The translations under genes were made by a program, and so were the position numbers. From Capillimicrobium parvum (GTDB lineage: Bacteria > Actinomycetota > Thermoleophilia > Solirubrobacterales > Solirubrobacteraceae): DNA of 64,000 bases. Of this stretch, positions 1 to 7,840 are shown one piece after another; the first letter of the stretch is position 1; the number at the start of each line of letters is the position of its first letter. Below the pieces are notes generated by a model. It ran no database searches and was not told the DNA's origin. It saw only the letters and a program-made list of their open reading frames with translations. The DNA is taken from positions 3,348,001 through 3,412,000 of the forward strand of contig NZ_CP087164.1 of assembly GCF_021172045.1 (NCBI RefSeq), read 5' to 3'.

Positions 1-59
1 GTCGCAGGCGACAGGCGGCACGTCTCCTATGTGTCCCTTCGCGGGACCTTGGGAGTTCC

Positions 60-1466
60 TTACCGGCTCTCGTGAGCGGCGCGCATGGGCCCGGTCGTGG
101 GCACCTCGGTGAGCTGCGCGGCCCCCTCGACGGCCAGCTCGAGGCGCCCCCGCCCGGTGCGCCGCAGCCCGATCCCGCACCCGGCGGCGTCGAGCCGCCG
201 GCGCAGGACGAGCAGGCGGGCCTCGAGGTTGTCGGCGCCGGCGGGCAGGCCGAGCGACTCGTCCAGGCGCAGCTCGCGGTTGGTGAACGCGGTGCGGCCG
301 TGGCGGGCGTGCTCGCCGAGCAGCCGCCACAGGATGCGTCCCGGCACGCCCTTGACGAGGTACTCGCCGTCCACGAACACGCTGTCGTCGGCCTGGTAGT
401 AGGTGACCGCGAGCGGCGCGGTGCCGGGGACGGCGCTCGGCTCGGACGCCCCGGCGGCCGCTGCCGCGGGCGCTCCCGCATCGGGCGCGTCGTGGCGCTC
501 CGCGGCGAGCAGGGCGAGCGCGGTCGCGAGGTGGCCGCCGACGATCCGCAGCAGCCGCTCGTTGTGGCCGCCGAAGCGGCCCGGCCGGTCGCTCTCGAGG
601 TACAGCGCGCCGGTCAGCCGGCCGCGCAGGATGAGCGGCACCGCCGCCGCGCTCTGCGCGTCGGCGAGCCCCGGCAGCGGGATCTCGCGGCCGGGCAGCC
701 GGCCGCCCCGGTCCTCGACGCTCTCCCGCACCGCGGCGCGCATGGCGCGGCTGCGGGCGAGGTTCGGCACGCAGACGACCTCGCGGCGCTGGGCGGCGAT
801 CCCGATGATCCCCTCCCCCACCGCGATCTCCGCCCCGGCCGACGGCGCCGGGTAGCCGTTGCCGCCCACCGCGAACAGGCGGTCGCCGCGCTCGTCGGCG
901 ACCAGCAGGATCGCGTGGGAGAACCCGAAGAGGTCGTCGAGCGCCTGCAGGGCGACGCGCGTCGCGTCGTCGTAGTCGGGGCACTGCGAGACGCGGCGCA
1001 CGAAGTCGTCCAGACGGGCGATCGCGCGGTCCTCGGGCTGAGGCGCGGGTGCCGCGGGCGCCGGCCCGACCGCCGCGGAGCGGGTGACGCGGCAGACGTC
1101 GACGCCGCGCAGCCGGAACGCCTCGCCCATCCCGGTCTGCGAGGCGACCGCGTCGAGGTTCGCGCGCATGCGCTCGAAGACCGGGCCCTCGGTCTCTGTG
1201 TGCAGGTAGCTCAGGTCGAGGACGAAGTCCTGCAGCGTCTCGGGGTCGACGACGCGCACCTGGGCGCGCGGGTTGGCGTCGAGGTTCGCCCGGGTCTTGT
1301 TGAAGAACTGGCGCGAGAGCGCGACCCGCTCGCGATCGACGTATTGGACGATCGACAGGTAGGTGACGTTCGGCGTGCCGTCGGCCGCGCAGGTGGCCAG
1401 CGGCGAGGGGATCACGCCCTGCAGGCACGCGCGGATCGACTCGAGCGGGACCGCGAGGTCGCTCAT
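60..1466 (-). CDS. Flavin split-barrel (PNPOx-like) + GAF + winged-helix-like C-terminal protein
   Basis: This 468-residue protein combines three modules. Residues 1-115 resemble the pyridoxamine-5'-phosphate-oxidase-like FMN-binding barrel (short motifs such as TCAADGTPNVTYLS and NPRAQVRV). Residues about 150-325 are a GAF sensor domain ending in a typical ALYLESDRPGRFG stretch. Residues about 355-450 resemble the winged helix of OmpR-type effectors (FVDGEYLVKGVPGRILWRLL). An alanine/proline linker separates barrel and GAF. The ATG overlaps the TGA of the upstream split-barrel gene as ATGA, so the two are translationally coupled. I infer a redox- or ligand-sensing regulator; the ligand is unknown. 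The domain calls come from motif reading only, and the wing assignment is the weakest. Confidence 0.75.
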   Translation of the reverse strand: MSDLAVPLESIRACLQGVIPSPLATCAADGTPNVTYLSIVQYVDRERVALSRQFFNKTRANLDANPRAQVRVVDPETLQDFVLDLSYLHTETEGPVFERMRANLDAVASQTGMGEAFRLRGVDVCRVTRSAAVGPAPAAPAPQPEDRAIARLDDFVRRVSQCPDYDDATRVALQALDDLFGFSHAILLVADERGDRLFAVGGNGYPAPSAGAEIAVGEGIIGIAAQRREVVCVPNLARSRAMRAAVRESVEDRGGRLPGREIPLPGLADAQSAAAVPLILRGRLTGALYLESDRPGRFGGHNERLLRIVGGHLATALALLAAERHDAPDAGAPAAAAAGASEPSAVPGTAPLAVTYYQADDSVFVDGEYLVKGVPGRILWRLLGEHARHGRTAFTNRELRLDESLGLPAGADNLEARLLVLRRRLDAAGCGIGLRRTGRGRLELAVEGAAQLTEVPTTGPMRAAHESR

Positions 1467-1942
1467 CCCAGCACCGCCCCCGCCCGCGGGCCCGGCGTCT
1501 GGTCGTAGACCTCGGCGACGGTGAACGTCACGGCGAGGACCCGGTCGTCGAGGAAGCGCATCGCCCGGCCGGGTGCGATGCCCACCTGCGCGACCTCGTC
1601 GGCGAACGCCGCGACGTGCTCGCGCATCCGTTCGAGGTCGGTCTCGGTCGGCTCACCCACCGCGGTGGCCGTGCCCTTCAACTGCACGCCCCGGTAGGTC
1701 GTGGGGAGGCTGAACGTGGCGGCGATCGCGCCGTTGCGTTCGAGGTTCGCCCGCGTCCGCGCCCCGGGCGGATCGCCGAGGCAGAGCGTCACGGCGGCGC
1801 CGTCCTGCGCCACCGCCGGCCCCCACGCGCGGGTGATCTCGGGCTGCAGATCCGCATCGCGGGTGGCGGCGACGATTGCCACGCCGCGGGCGAGGAACGC
1901 CACGACGTGCGGATCGAGGCGCAGCGCGGGAGGGGTCGTCAC
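1463..1942 (-). CDS. PNPOx-family flavin split-barrel protein
   Basis: A 159-residue single-domain member of the pyridoxamine-5'-phosphate-oxidase-like superfamily. Family-like segments are VAIVAATRDADLQPEITRAWG near the start, RTRANLERNGAIAATFS in the middle and GVQLKGTATAV after it. I chose the GTG at 1942; an ATG at 2014 is in frame, but it would add a non-family N-terminus and overlap the divergent gene at 2005. It is the first gene of a two-gene unit with the sensor fusion downstream (ATGA overlap). It probably binds FMN or a related cofactor. Substrate and reaction cannot be read from the sequence. Confidence 0.75.
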   Translation of the reverse strand: MTTPPALRLDPHVVAFLARGVAIVAATRDADLQPEITRAWGPAVAQDGAAVTLCLGDPPGARTRANLERNGAIAATFSLPTTYRGVQLKGTATAVGEPTETDLERMREHVAAFADEVAQVGIAPGRAMRFLDDRVLAVTFTVAEVYDQTPGPRAGAVLG

Positions 1943-2004
1943 GAGCAGACCGTACCGACCATCGCCCGTTTGCCCGGCCGGGCGCCGGGTACCGAAGAGA
2001 CAGC

Positions 2005-2211
2005 ATGTTTCCACCTCTCATCTGGCTGGCTTTCGTGATCCTCCTCGTCGCCGTCATCGCCATCGGCGCCTTGTGGGCCGTACGCGCCGGGCTCTGGGCG
2101 CGCGAGACGTCCACGTCCGGCGACAACGTCGAGGGCGAGAAGCGCTTCGAGAAGCGCCCCGAGCACACGAAGGTCGACGAGCCGGGCAACCAGACCTACA
2201 TCGGCACCTGA
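2005..2211 (+). CDS. Small single-span membrane protein
   Basis: A 68-residue protein starting at the ATG at 2005, preceded by a purine-rich GAAGAGA about 6 bases upstream. Residues 3-25 form one hydrophobic segment (PPLIWLAFVILLVAVIAIGA). The rest is a charged tail rich in Glu, Lys and Arg. It is divergent from the split-barrel pair and 65 bases ahead of fabI. I recognise no family. The membrane segment, clear start and codon pattern support a real gene, but its function is unknown. Confidence 0.6.
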   Translation: MFPPLIWLAFVILLVAVIAIGALWAVRAGLWARETSTSGDNVEGEKRFEKRPEHTKVDEPGNQTYIGT

Positions 2212-2276
2212 CGGACGCCGCTCGGGTGTCGAGCCAGACTCCGCGCCCGGCCCGCGCCCCGTAGGGTGCCCGGGCG

Positions 2277-3065
2277 ATGCCGCTTCTCGAAGGCCGCCGC
2301 CTGCTCATCACCGGGGTCCTCACGGACCGCTCCATCGCCTTCGCCGTCGCTTCCGAGGCGCAGAAGGAAGGTGCCCAGATCGTCCTCACCGGCTTCGGCC
2401 GCGGACTGCGGATCACGCAGCGCATCGCGCGGCGCCTGCCGCAGGAGGCGGACGTCCTCGAGATGGACGTCAACGACGCCGACCACCTCGCGGCGGTCGC
2501 CGCCGATCTCGAGCGCCGCTGGGGCGCGCTCGACGGGGTCCTGCACGCGATCGCGTTCGCCCCGGCCGACGCGCTCGGCGGCGGCTTCCTCGACACGCCG
2601 GCCGAGTCGGCGGAGATCGCCTTCCGCACCTCCGCGTACTCCTACAAGGCGCTGGCCGCCGCGCTGCTGCCCCTGCTCGAGCGTGGCGACGACGCGTCCG
2701 TCCTCGGGCTCGACTTCGACGCGAGCGTCGCCTGGCCGATCTACGACTGGATGGGCGTCGCGAAGGCCGCGCTCGAGTCGGTGAACCGTTACCTGGCGCG
2801 CGACCTCGGACCGCGCGGCGTGCGGGCGAACCTCGTCTCCGCCGGACCGCTGCAGACGATGGCCGCGGGCTCGATCCCCGGGTTCGAGCAGCTCGCGGGC
2901 GCATGGAACCAGATGGCGCCTCTGCACTGGGACATCGAGGACACCGACGCGGTCGCGCAGGCGTGCCTGTGGCTGCTGTCGGCGCGGGCGCGGGCGATCA
3001 CCGGGGAGATCGTCCACGTGGACGGCGGCTACCACGCGATGGGCGCGCCGGTCTCGCCGGCGTAG
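2277..3065 (+). CDS. fabI: Enoyl-[ACP] reductase (NADH), InhA type
   Basis: Reduces trans-2-enoyl-ACP, the last step of each type II fatty-acid elongation cycle, in the cytosol. The 262-residue length and sequence follow mycobacterial InhA closely: an N-terminal nucleotide fold with ITGVLTDRSIAFAVA, FabI-type catalytic Tyr156-x6-Lys163 (YDWMGVAK), GLDFD before it with Phe147 matching InhA Phe149, and a terminal GEIVHVDGGYH. It is not part of the fabD-accD operon 7 kb away on the other strand, although the pathway is the same. It ends facing the winged-helix gene, with a short hairpin between them. The family call is firm. Isoniazid or triclosan sensitivity cannot be inferred. Confidence 0.93.
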   Translation: MPLLEGRRLLITGVLTDRSIAFAVASEAQKEGAQIVLTGFGRGLRITQRIARRLPQEADVLEMDVNDADHLAAVAADLERRWGALDGVLHAIAFAPADALGGGFLDTPAESAEIAFRTSAYSYKALAAALLPLLERGDDASVLGLDFDASVAWPIYDWMGVAKAALESVNRYLARDLGPRGVRANLVSAGPLQTMAAGSIPGFEQLAGAWNQMAPLHWDIEDTDAVAQACLWLLSARARAITGEIVHVDGGYHAMGAPVSPA

Positions 3066-3106
3066 CAGGCCGCGAAACCGCCCGACTCCGGACGTGCGGC
3101 CGTCCA

Positions 3107-3123
3107 TGCCCGCTCAGCGGGCA
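3107..3123. terminator. Short hairpin between convergent genes
   Basis: A perfect 7-bp inverted repeat, TGCCCGC / GCGGGCA, with a 3-base loop lies 41 bases after the fabI stop and 17 bases after the end of the opposing gene. There is no clear T-run. Its position between convergent genes suggests a bidirectional terminator. Confidence 0.4.
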
Positions 3124-3140
3124 CAGACAGCCGAACGTGC

Positions 3141-4280
3141 TCAGGAAGCGAACGAGACGCGCCGCGCTTTCGCCCGCGGATGCCGTGCGACGAGGAGCCG
3201 CTCGCCCTCCGAGACGACGTCGCGCTTCGCGGCGCGGCCCAGCTTCACCCCCGGACCGGGCATGACCGTCAGCGTCGCCTCGCCCCGCTTGACCTCGTCG
3301 CTCCACACCGCGGCGACGAGCCCGTCCACCAGCACGGTGGGGCGGATCCGCAGGTTCCCGCGGATGTACACGTGGTCGCGCAGCGCGTCCGGCCAGATGC
3401 GCGCCCGGTGCTTGGGCACGTACGCGAGCAGCATGCTGTCGAAGTCCCCGAGGAACCGGACGGGCGCCGGGACGTCCGGGTCCGGCCGGGGGGCGTCCGG
3501 CAGGTCGTAGAGCGTTCGCCGCCCGACGGAGATCGCCTCGAGCTCGGCGGCGGCCAGCGCCTCCACCCGCGGCCGCACGACCGGCGGCGCGAGCCCCATC
3601 CAGCCCGCGATGTCGTCGACGCCCGCGGGCCCGAACGCGCGCAGGTGCCGGCGCACGACCTCGTCGATCGCGGCCTGCGCGGACGGCGCGTGCGCCGAGC
3701 CCGGCGGGCAGGCAGCGGCGGCCGAGAGCGCGGGCGTCCTCGGCCCCCACTCGCCGCCGGCCGGGACCCGGACGAGCCCGCTGCAGCGCAGCAGCGGCCG
3801 CCACTTCACCGTCCGCTGCTCGTCGGCCTCCGCCGGGTCGACGGCCTCAGGATGCGCGGCCAGCCAGTCCTCGGCGAAGGGCGCGACATCGGCGACCTCG
3901 CGCGGCCGCTCGTCGGCCCAGGCGACCAGGTCCTCACGCAGCGCGGCGCCGGCCTTCGGCAGCGGCGCCTTCGTGCGCCGCCAGTCGTTGACGCCGCCCG
4001 TGTCCGCCACGACCGCATACGCCGCGTGCTCGCGCGCCGACACCAGATGCAGCGTGCCGCGCAGCGAGATCCCGAACGCCAGCTCACCGGCCGACAGCGC
4101 GCCGTAGAGCTCGTCCGGGGCGAACGACGCCATCCGCGACCACAGCCCGACGGGCACCGCCGGCCAGTGCTGCGCCTGGATGGCGCCGATCCGCTCGACG
4201 ACCTCGACGACCGGCGCGACGAGCGGCTCGAGCAGGCCCTGCCGCGCGAGCAGGGCGCGGTTGAGCGCCCGGTCGTCCAC
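3141..4280 (-). CDS. Winged-helix DNA-binding domain protein (HTH_42/YcaQ-like family)
   Basis: A 379-residue protein of the family annotated as winged-helix DNA-binding domain-containing (DUF1006/HTH_42). Supporting stretches are RIGAIQAQHWPAVPVGLWSR near the N-terminus, ISLRGTLHLVSARE, and FLGDFDSMLLAYVPKHR with HVYIRGNLRIRPTVLVDG in the C-terminal half. Related YcaQ/AlkX proteins are DNA glycosylases acting on crosslinks, while actinobacterial relatives are mostly uncharacterised, so a DNA-repair role is possible but unproven. It starts 7 bases after the TetR stop codon and is therefore probably co-transcribed with that regulator. Confidence 0.75.
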   Translation of the reverse strand: MDDRALNRALLARQGLLEPLVAPVVEVVERIGAIQAQHWPAVPVGLWSRMASFAPDELYGALSAGELAFGISLRGTLHLVSAREHAAYAVVADTGGVNDWRRTKAPLPKAGAALREDLVAWADERPREVADVAPFAEDWLAAHPEAVDPAEADEQRTVKWRPLLRCSGLVRVPAGGEWGPRTPALSAAAACPPGSAHAPSAQAAIDEVVRRHLRAFGPAGVDDIAGWMGLAPPVVRPRVEALAAAELEAISVGRRTLYDLPDAPRPDPDVPAPVRFLGDFDSMLLAYVPKHRARIWPDALRDHVYIRGNLRIRPTVLVDGLVAAVWSDEVKRGEATLTVMPGPGVKLGRAAKRDVVSEGERLLVARHPRAKARRVSFAS

Positions 4281-4287
4281 CGCCTCC

Positions 4288-4902
4288 TCAGGCGGCCGGC
4301 GGGAACAGGTACACGGCGCGGTACCAGAGCTCGGCGAGCGTCCGCACCGATTCCGTGACCGACTGCTGGCCCTTGATGACCTCGGTCGTCAGATGGCGCT
4401 CCACCATGGCCGACAGCGCCCGAGCGCAGATGCCCGCGTCGATGTCGCTCGGCGCGCGGCCGCGCATCTGGTCGGCGCGGATGCGCCGCTCCGCCGCTCG
4501 CACCAGGCGCCGGACGTACGGCTCCCACTCGCCCGGCAGCCGGTCCTCGGCGCCCGAGAGACGGCCCGCCAGCAGCAGCACGTGGCCGTTGTTGTTGACG
4601 ACGCCGACGACCCGGGCGAGCCCGATGCGCAGCTCGCGCCGCGGATCGCCCGCACCCTCGAGGTACGGCGCGCCCGCCACGAGCATCTCGGCGAACGCCT
4701 GCTGCACGAGGCGGTCCATGACCGCGCGCTTGTTGGCGAAGTAGAAGTAGACGTTCGTGCGGCTGACGTAGGCCCGCTGCGCGAGCCCGTTCATCGTCAT
4801 CCGGTCGTAGCCGCCCTCGGCGATGATCTGCCGAGCGGCGTCGAGGATCGCGGCCTCGGTCTCGTTGCGGGGTGCGAGCCGCTGAACCGCGACCGAGCTC
4901 AC
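4288..4902 (-). CDS. TetR/AcrR-family transcriptional regulator
   Basis: A 204-residue TetR-type regulator. Residues 13-60 form the helix-turn-helix (ILDAARQIIAEGGYDRMTMN, then AYVSRTNVYFYFANKRAVMD). The remaining helices are the variable ligand-binding domain. It starts at GTG, 8 bases after TGAGG. It lies 69 bases downstream of accD at the end of the fatty-acid operon and is followed by the winged-helix gene. An imperfect palindrome in the accD-tetR gap has a near copy between acpP and fabF, which makes lipid-linked autoregulation plausible but untested. The effector is unknown. Confidence 0.88.
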   Translation of the reverse strand: MSSVAVQRLAPRNETEAAILDAARQIIAEGGYDRMTMNGLAQRAYVSRTNVYFYFANKRAVMDRLVQQAFAEMLVAGAPYLEGAGDPRRELRIGLARVVGVVNNNGHVLLLAGRLSGAEDRLPGEWEPYVRRLVRAAERRIRADQMRGRAPSDIDAGICARALSAMVERHLTTEVIKGQQSVTESVRTLAELWYRAVYLFPPAA

Positions 4903-4936
4903 GATGAAACCTCATCACAGGACGCGACCTCCGTGG

Positions 4937-4958
4937 GTGAGGACCCGCAGGGTCTCAC
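4937..4958. promoter_or_regulatory. 22-bp imperfect palindrome, copy B (accD-tetR gap)
   Basis: The + strand reads GTGAGG at the left end and TCTCAC at the right, with CCCGC near the centre. The arms form a 9-bp stem with one bulged base and a 3-base GCA loop. The element matches 19 of 22 positions of a second copy at 7542-7563 in the same operon. It could be a TetR operator or an RNA hairpin that processes or attenuates the transcript. Confidence 0.45.
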
Positions 4959-4971
4959 GGCGCGACCGGTC

Positions 4972-6324
4972 TCAAGTAAAGGCTCCCAGCGCCTGCGCGA
5001 TGCGTCCCCGCGTCTCCATCGGCTCGATCACCTCGTCGATGTAGCCCTCGCCCGCCGTCACGCCCACGTCGAGGCGCTCGATCTCGTACGCCGCCTCGAG
5101 CGCCATGCGGTCCGCGCCCGCGGCCAGCTCGCGCCGGCCGACGACCTCCACGGCCTGCCGCGCGCCCATCACCCCGACCCGCGACGCCGACCATGCCAGC
5201 GTCAGATCGGCGCCCAGGTCACGCGAGTTCATGACGATGTGGGCCCCGCCGAAGGCCTGGCGCAGCGTGATGGTCACGCGGGGTACGGTAGCCCGTGCGA
5301 AGGCGCGGAGGAACGCGGCCCCGTAGCGGATGACTCCCTCGCGCTCCTGGCCGGTCCCCGGCAGGAACCCCGGGGTGTCGACGAGCACCACCATCGGCAG
5401 GCTCATCCGCTCGCACCAGTTCACGAACCACGCGCCCTTCTCGGCCGCCCTCACGTCGAGCGTCCCGCCGAGATGGCGCGGCTGGTTGGCGAGCACGCCG
5501 ACCGGCATCCCGTCGACGCGGCCGAGGCCGGTCACGAGGTTGCGCGCCCACCGCGGGCAGAACTCGAGCAGCTCGCCGCCGTCGAGGATGCGGCCCGCAA
5601 CGTCGCGAACGTCGTAGACCTGGCGCGGCGACGGCGGCAGCACGTCGCGCGGATCGCCGCCGATCGGCTCGCGCGGCAGCGCGGTCGGAGGCCGGTCGCC
5701 CAGCCGCGCGGGCAGGTACCCGAGCACCTCGCGCACGAGCTGCGCCGCGTCGTGGTCGTCGTCGCTCGTCAGGTGGATGACGCCGTTGGCGGAGTGCACC
5801 TTCACGCCGCCGAGGTCGATCGCGGTGACCTTCTCGCGCGTGATCTCCTCGACGACCCGCGGGCCGGTGAGGAACAGCTTGACGTCGTCGCCCGCGGCGA
5901 TCGTCAGGTCGCCCACGGCGGCCCCGTAGGCGGCGCCGCCGGCGCACGCGCCCGCGACGACCGAGATCACCGGGACCTTGGCGATCGCCTCCGCGCGGAA
6001 GATCGCGCCGTAGGCCGACAGACCCGCCGCCCCCTGCTGGACGCGCGCGCCCCCGGACTCGGGGAAGCACACGACCGGCGCTCCGGCGCGATCGGCCAGG
6101 GCGAACGTGCGGGTGATCGTCTCGCCCCCGGCGGCGCCGAGGGAGCCGCCCTTGAAGCGGCCGTCCTGCGCCCAGCAGAACACCGCCCGGCCGTTGACGC
6201 GGCCGGAGCCGGCGACCACGCCGTCGCCGACCGCGGTGCGCAGCAGGTGCAGGGTGCCGGGGTCGACCAGCGACTCCATCCGGGTGATCGGGGTCTCGTC
6301 GACGAGTAGCTCGGCGGCGCTCAC
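4972..6324 (-). CDS. Acyl-CoA carboxylase carboxyltransferase (beta) subunit, AccD6-like
   Basis: Transfers carboxyl from biotin carrier to acetyl- or propionyl-CoA, supplying malonyl-CoA for fatty-acid synthesis. The 450-residue protein has both crotonase-fold halves: the N-terminal half with SGGARVQQGAAGLSAYGAIF and a GACAGGAAYGAA oxyanion-type loop, the C-terminal half with DTPGFLPGTGQEREG and AFGGAHIVMNS. It follows fabF by 4 bases, matching the fabD-acpM-kasA-kasB-accD6 layout of mycobacteria. The biotin-bearing alpha subunit is not in the window. Preference for acetyl- or propionyl-CoA cannot be settled by reading alone. Confidence 0.88.
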   Translation of the reverse strand: MSAAELLVDETPITRMESLVDPGTLHLLRTAVGDGVVAGSGRVNGRAVFCWAQDGRFKGGSLGAAGGETITRTFALADRAGAPVVCFPESGGARVQQGAAGLSAYGAIFRAEAIAKVPVISVVAGACAGGAAYGAAVGDLTIAAGDDVKLFLTGPRVVEEITREKVTAIDLGGVKVHSANGVIHLTSDDDHDAAQLVREVLGYLPARLGDRPPTALPREPIGGDPRDVLPPSPRQVYDVRDVAGRILDGGELLEFCPRWARNLVTGLGRVDGMPVGVLANQPRHLGGTLDVRAAEKGAWFVNWCERMSLPMVVLVDTPGFLPGTGQEREGVIRYGAAFLRAFARATVPRVTITLRQAFGGAHIVMNSRDLGADLTLAWSASRVGVMGARQAVEVVGRRELAAGADRMALEAAYEIERLDVGVTAGEGYIDEVIEPMETRGRIAQALGAFT

Positions 6325-6328
6325 GGGT

Positions 6329-7507
6329 TCATGCTCCAGTCAGGACGAGGGTCGCGTTCTGGCCGCCGAACCCGAAGGAGTTCGACAGCACGGCCTGCAG
6401 ACCGGGCGCCTCGCGCGGCCCGTCGGGCACGTAGTCGAGGTCGCATTCGGGATCCGGCTCGGTGAGGTTGAGGGTCGGGGGCAGCACGCCGCGCTCGATC
6501 GCGCCGAGCGAGGCGACGGCCTCCACCGCTCCGGCCGCCCCGAGCAGGTGGCCGATCGCCGACTTCGTCGAGCTGATCGGCGGGACGGAGCCGTTCGTGC
6601 CGAAGACGCCCTTGATGGCGAGCGTCTCGATCTTGTCGTTGAAGGGGGTCGAGGTGCCGTGCGCGTTGATGTAGCCGACGTCGCCCGGCTGGGCACCCGC
6701 GTCCTCGAGCGCCTTCGTCATCGAGCGGATCGCGCCGCGGCCGTCCTCGTCGGGCTGCGTGATGTGGAACGCGTCGTTCGAGGCGCCGTAGCCGGCGACC
6801 TTGCCGTAGATCCTCGCGCCGCGCGCCTTCGCGTGCGTCTCGCTCTCGAGCACGACCACCCCGGCGCCCTCGCCCATCACGAACCCGTCGCGCTGGGCGT
6901 CGAACGGGCGCGAGATCCCTACGCGCGACGTCGCGCCCATGCGCTTGAACGCGGCCAGGCAGACGTTCGTCAGCGCCGCCTCGGTGCCGCCGGCGACGAC
7001 GAGGTCGACGTCGCCGCGCTCGATCATCCGCTTGGCCTCGCCGATCGCGTGGGTGCCCGTCGCGCATGCGGAGGCGATGGACCAGCCGGGGCCCTGGATG
7101 CCGAAGCGCATGGCGATCAGGCCGGCCGCGGCGTTCGGCATCATCATCGGCACGAACATCGGCGACACCGCGCGCTCGCCGTCCTGCAGCCACGCGAGCG
7201 TGTTGCGCTCGAGCGTCTCCAGACCGCCGACGCCGGTGCCGACGACGACCGCCGCCCGCTCCGGGTCGAAGCCGTCGGGGCTCGCCTCGTCCCACGCCTG
7301 CTGGGCCGCGGCCAGCGCGAAGTGCGACACGCGGTCGGCGCGGCGGGCCTCCTTCGGCGTCATGACGACCTCGGGGTCGAACTCCGTGCAGGCGCCGACC
7401 CCGTCGGCGATCCCGCTCCGGCGGTCGATCAGCGCGTCGAAGAACCCGTCGGCGGTCTCTCCGAGCGACGTGACGACGCCGCGTCCGGTGATGACGACCT
7501 GGCTCAC
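6329..7507 (-). CDS. fabF: Beta-ketoacyl-[ACP] synthase II
   Basis: Condenses malonyl-ACP with acyl-ACP during elongation. The 392-residue protein carries the full Cys-His-His triad: Cys148 in IASACATGTHA, His283 in NAHGTST and His320 in SAIGHLLGAAGAVE, with the terminal SNSFGFGGQNATL typical of FabF/KasA. It starts at GTG, preceded by GAGGGGG with about 8 bases of spacing. A 52-base gap to acpP contains palindrome copy A. Only one KAS II is present, unlike the KasA/KasB pair of mycobacteria. It is a confident family member, acting in the cytosol within the type II complex. Confidence 0.95.
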   Translation of the reverse strand: MSQVVITGRGVVTSLGETADGFFDALIDRRSGIADGVGACTEFDPEVVMTPKEARRADRVSHFALAAAQQAWDEASPDGFDPERAAVVVGTGVGGLETLERNTLAWLQDGERAVSPMFVPMMMPNAAAGLIAMRFGIQGPGWSIASACATGTHAIGEAKRMIERGDVDLVVAGGTEAALTNVCLAAFKRMGATSRVGISRPFDAQRDGFVMGEGAGVVVLESETHAKARGARIYGKVAGYGASNDAFHITQPDEDGRGAIRSMTKALEDAGAQPGDVGYINAHGTSTPFNDKIETLAIKGVFGTNGSVPPISSTKSAIGHLLGAAGAVEAVASLGAIERGVLPPTLNLTEPDPECDLDYVPDGPREAPGLQAVLSNSFGFGGQNATLVLTGA

Positions 7508-7541
7508 GACGTGATCCCCCTCAAGGCCGAAGCCGTGGTGT

Positions 7542-7563
7542 GTGAGGGCCCGCGGAGTCTCAC
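7542..7563. promoter_or_regulatory. 22-bp imperfect palindrome, copy A (acpP-fabF gap)
   Basis: Runs from GTGAGG to TCTCAC on the + strand and agrees with copy B (4937-4958) at 19 of 22 positions. It overlaps the acpP stop codon and lies 34 bases upstream of the fabF GTG. The outer 5-bp arms pair perfectly, while the inner stem is weaker than in copy B. The role is unknown: operator, attenuator or RNA-processing site. Confidence 0.45.
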
Positions 7564-7829
7564 GCGCTCTGGGCCTCCGCGAGGCGGATCGTCAGGGTCA
7601 CGGCGTCGCCGACGCCCTTGATCGGCTTGAGCTCGTCGTCGGCGATCTGGATGCCGTACTCGTCCTCCAGGGCCTTGACGAGCTCCACGAGGTCGAGCGA
7701 GTCGACGTCCAGCTCCGACCACTGGGTCTCCATCGTCGCGTCCTCGGCGCCGGGCACCTTGATCGCGGCCAGCTCCTCACGCACGCGGTTGAGGACCTGC
7801 TCTTCGTTCGGAACGGTGGTCTCGGGCAC
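7560..7829 (-). CDS. acpP: Acyl carrier protein
   Basis: An 89-residue acidic carrier that holds growing acyl chains on a phosphopantetheine arm. Ser44 in the DVDSLDLVEL motif is the attachment site. The helix III region VKALEDEYGIQIADDEL is typical. It sits 11 bases after fabG and ahead of fabF, the classic fatty-acid order, which separates it from carriers of polyketide or peptide synthesis. Confidence 0.95.
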   Translation of the reverse strand: MPETTVPNEEQVLNRVREELAAIKVPGAEDATMETQWSELDVDSLDLVELVKALEDEYGIQIADDELKPIKGVGDAVTLTIRLAEAQSA

Positions 7830-7840
7830 GTTGTGTCCTT

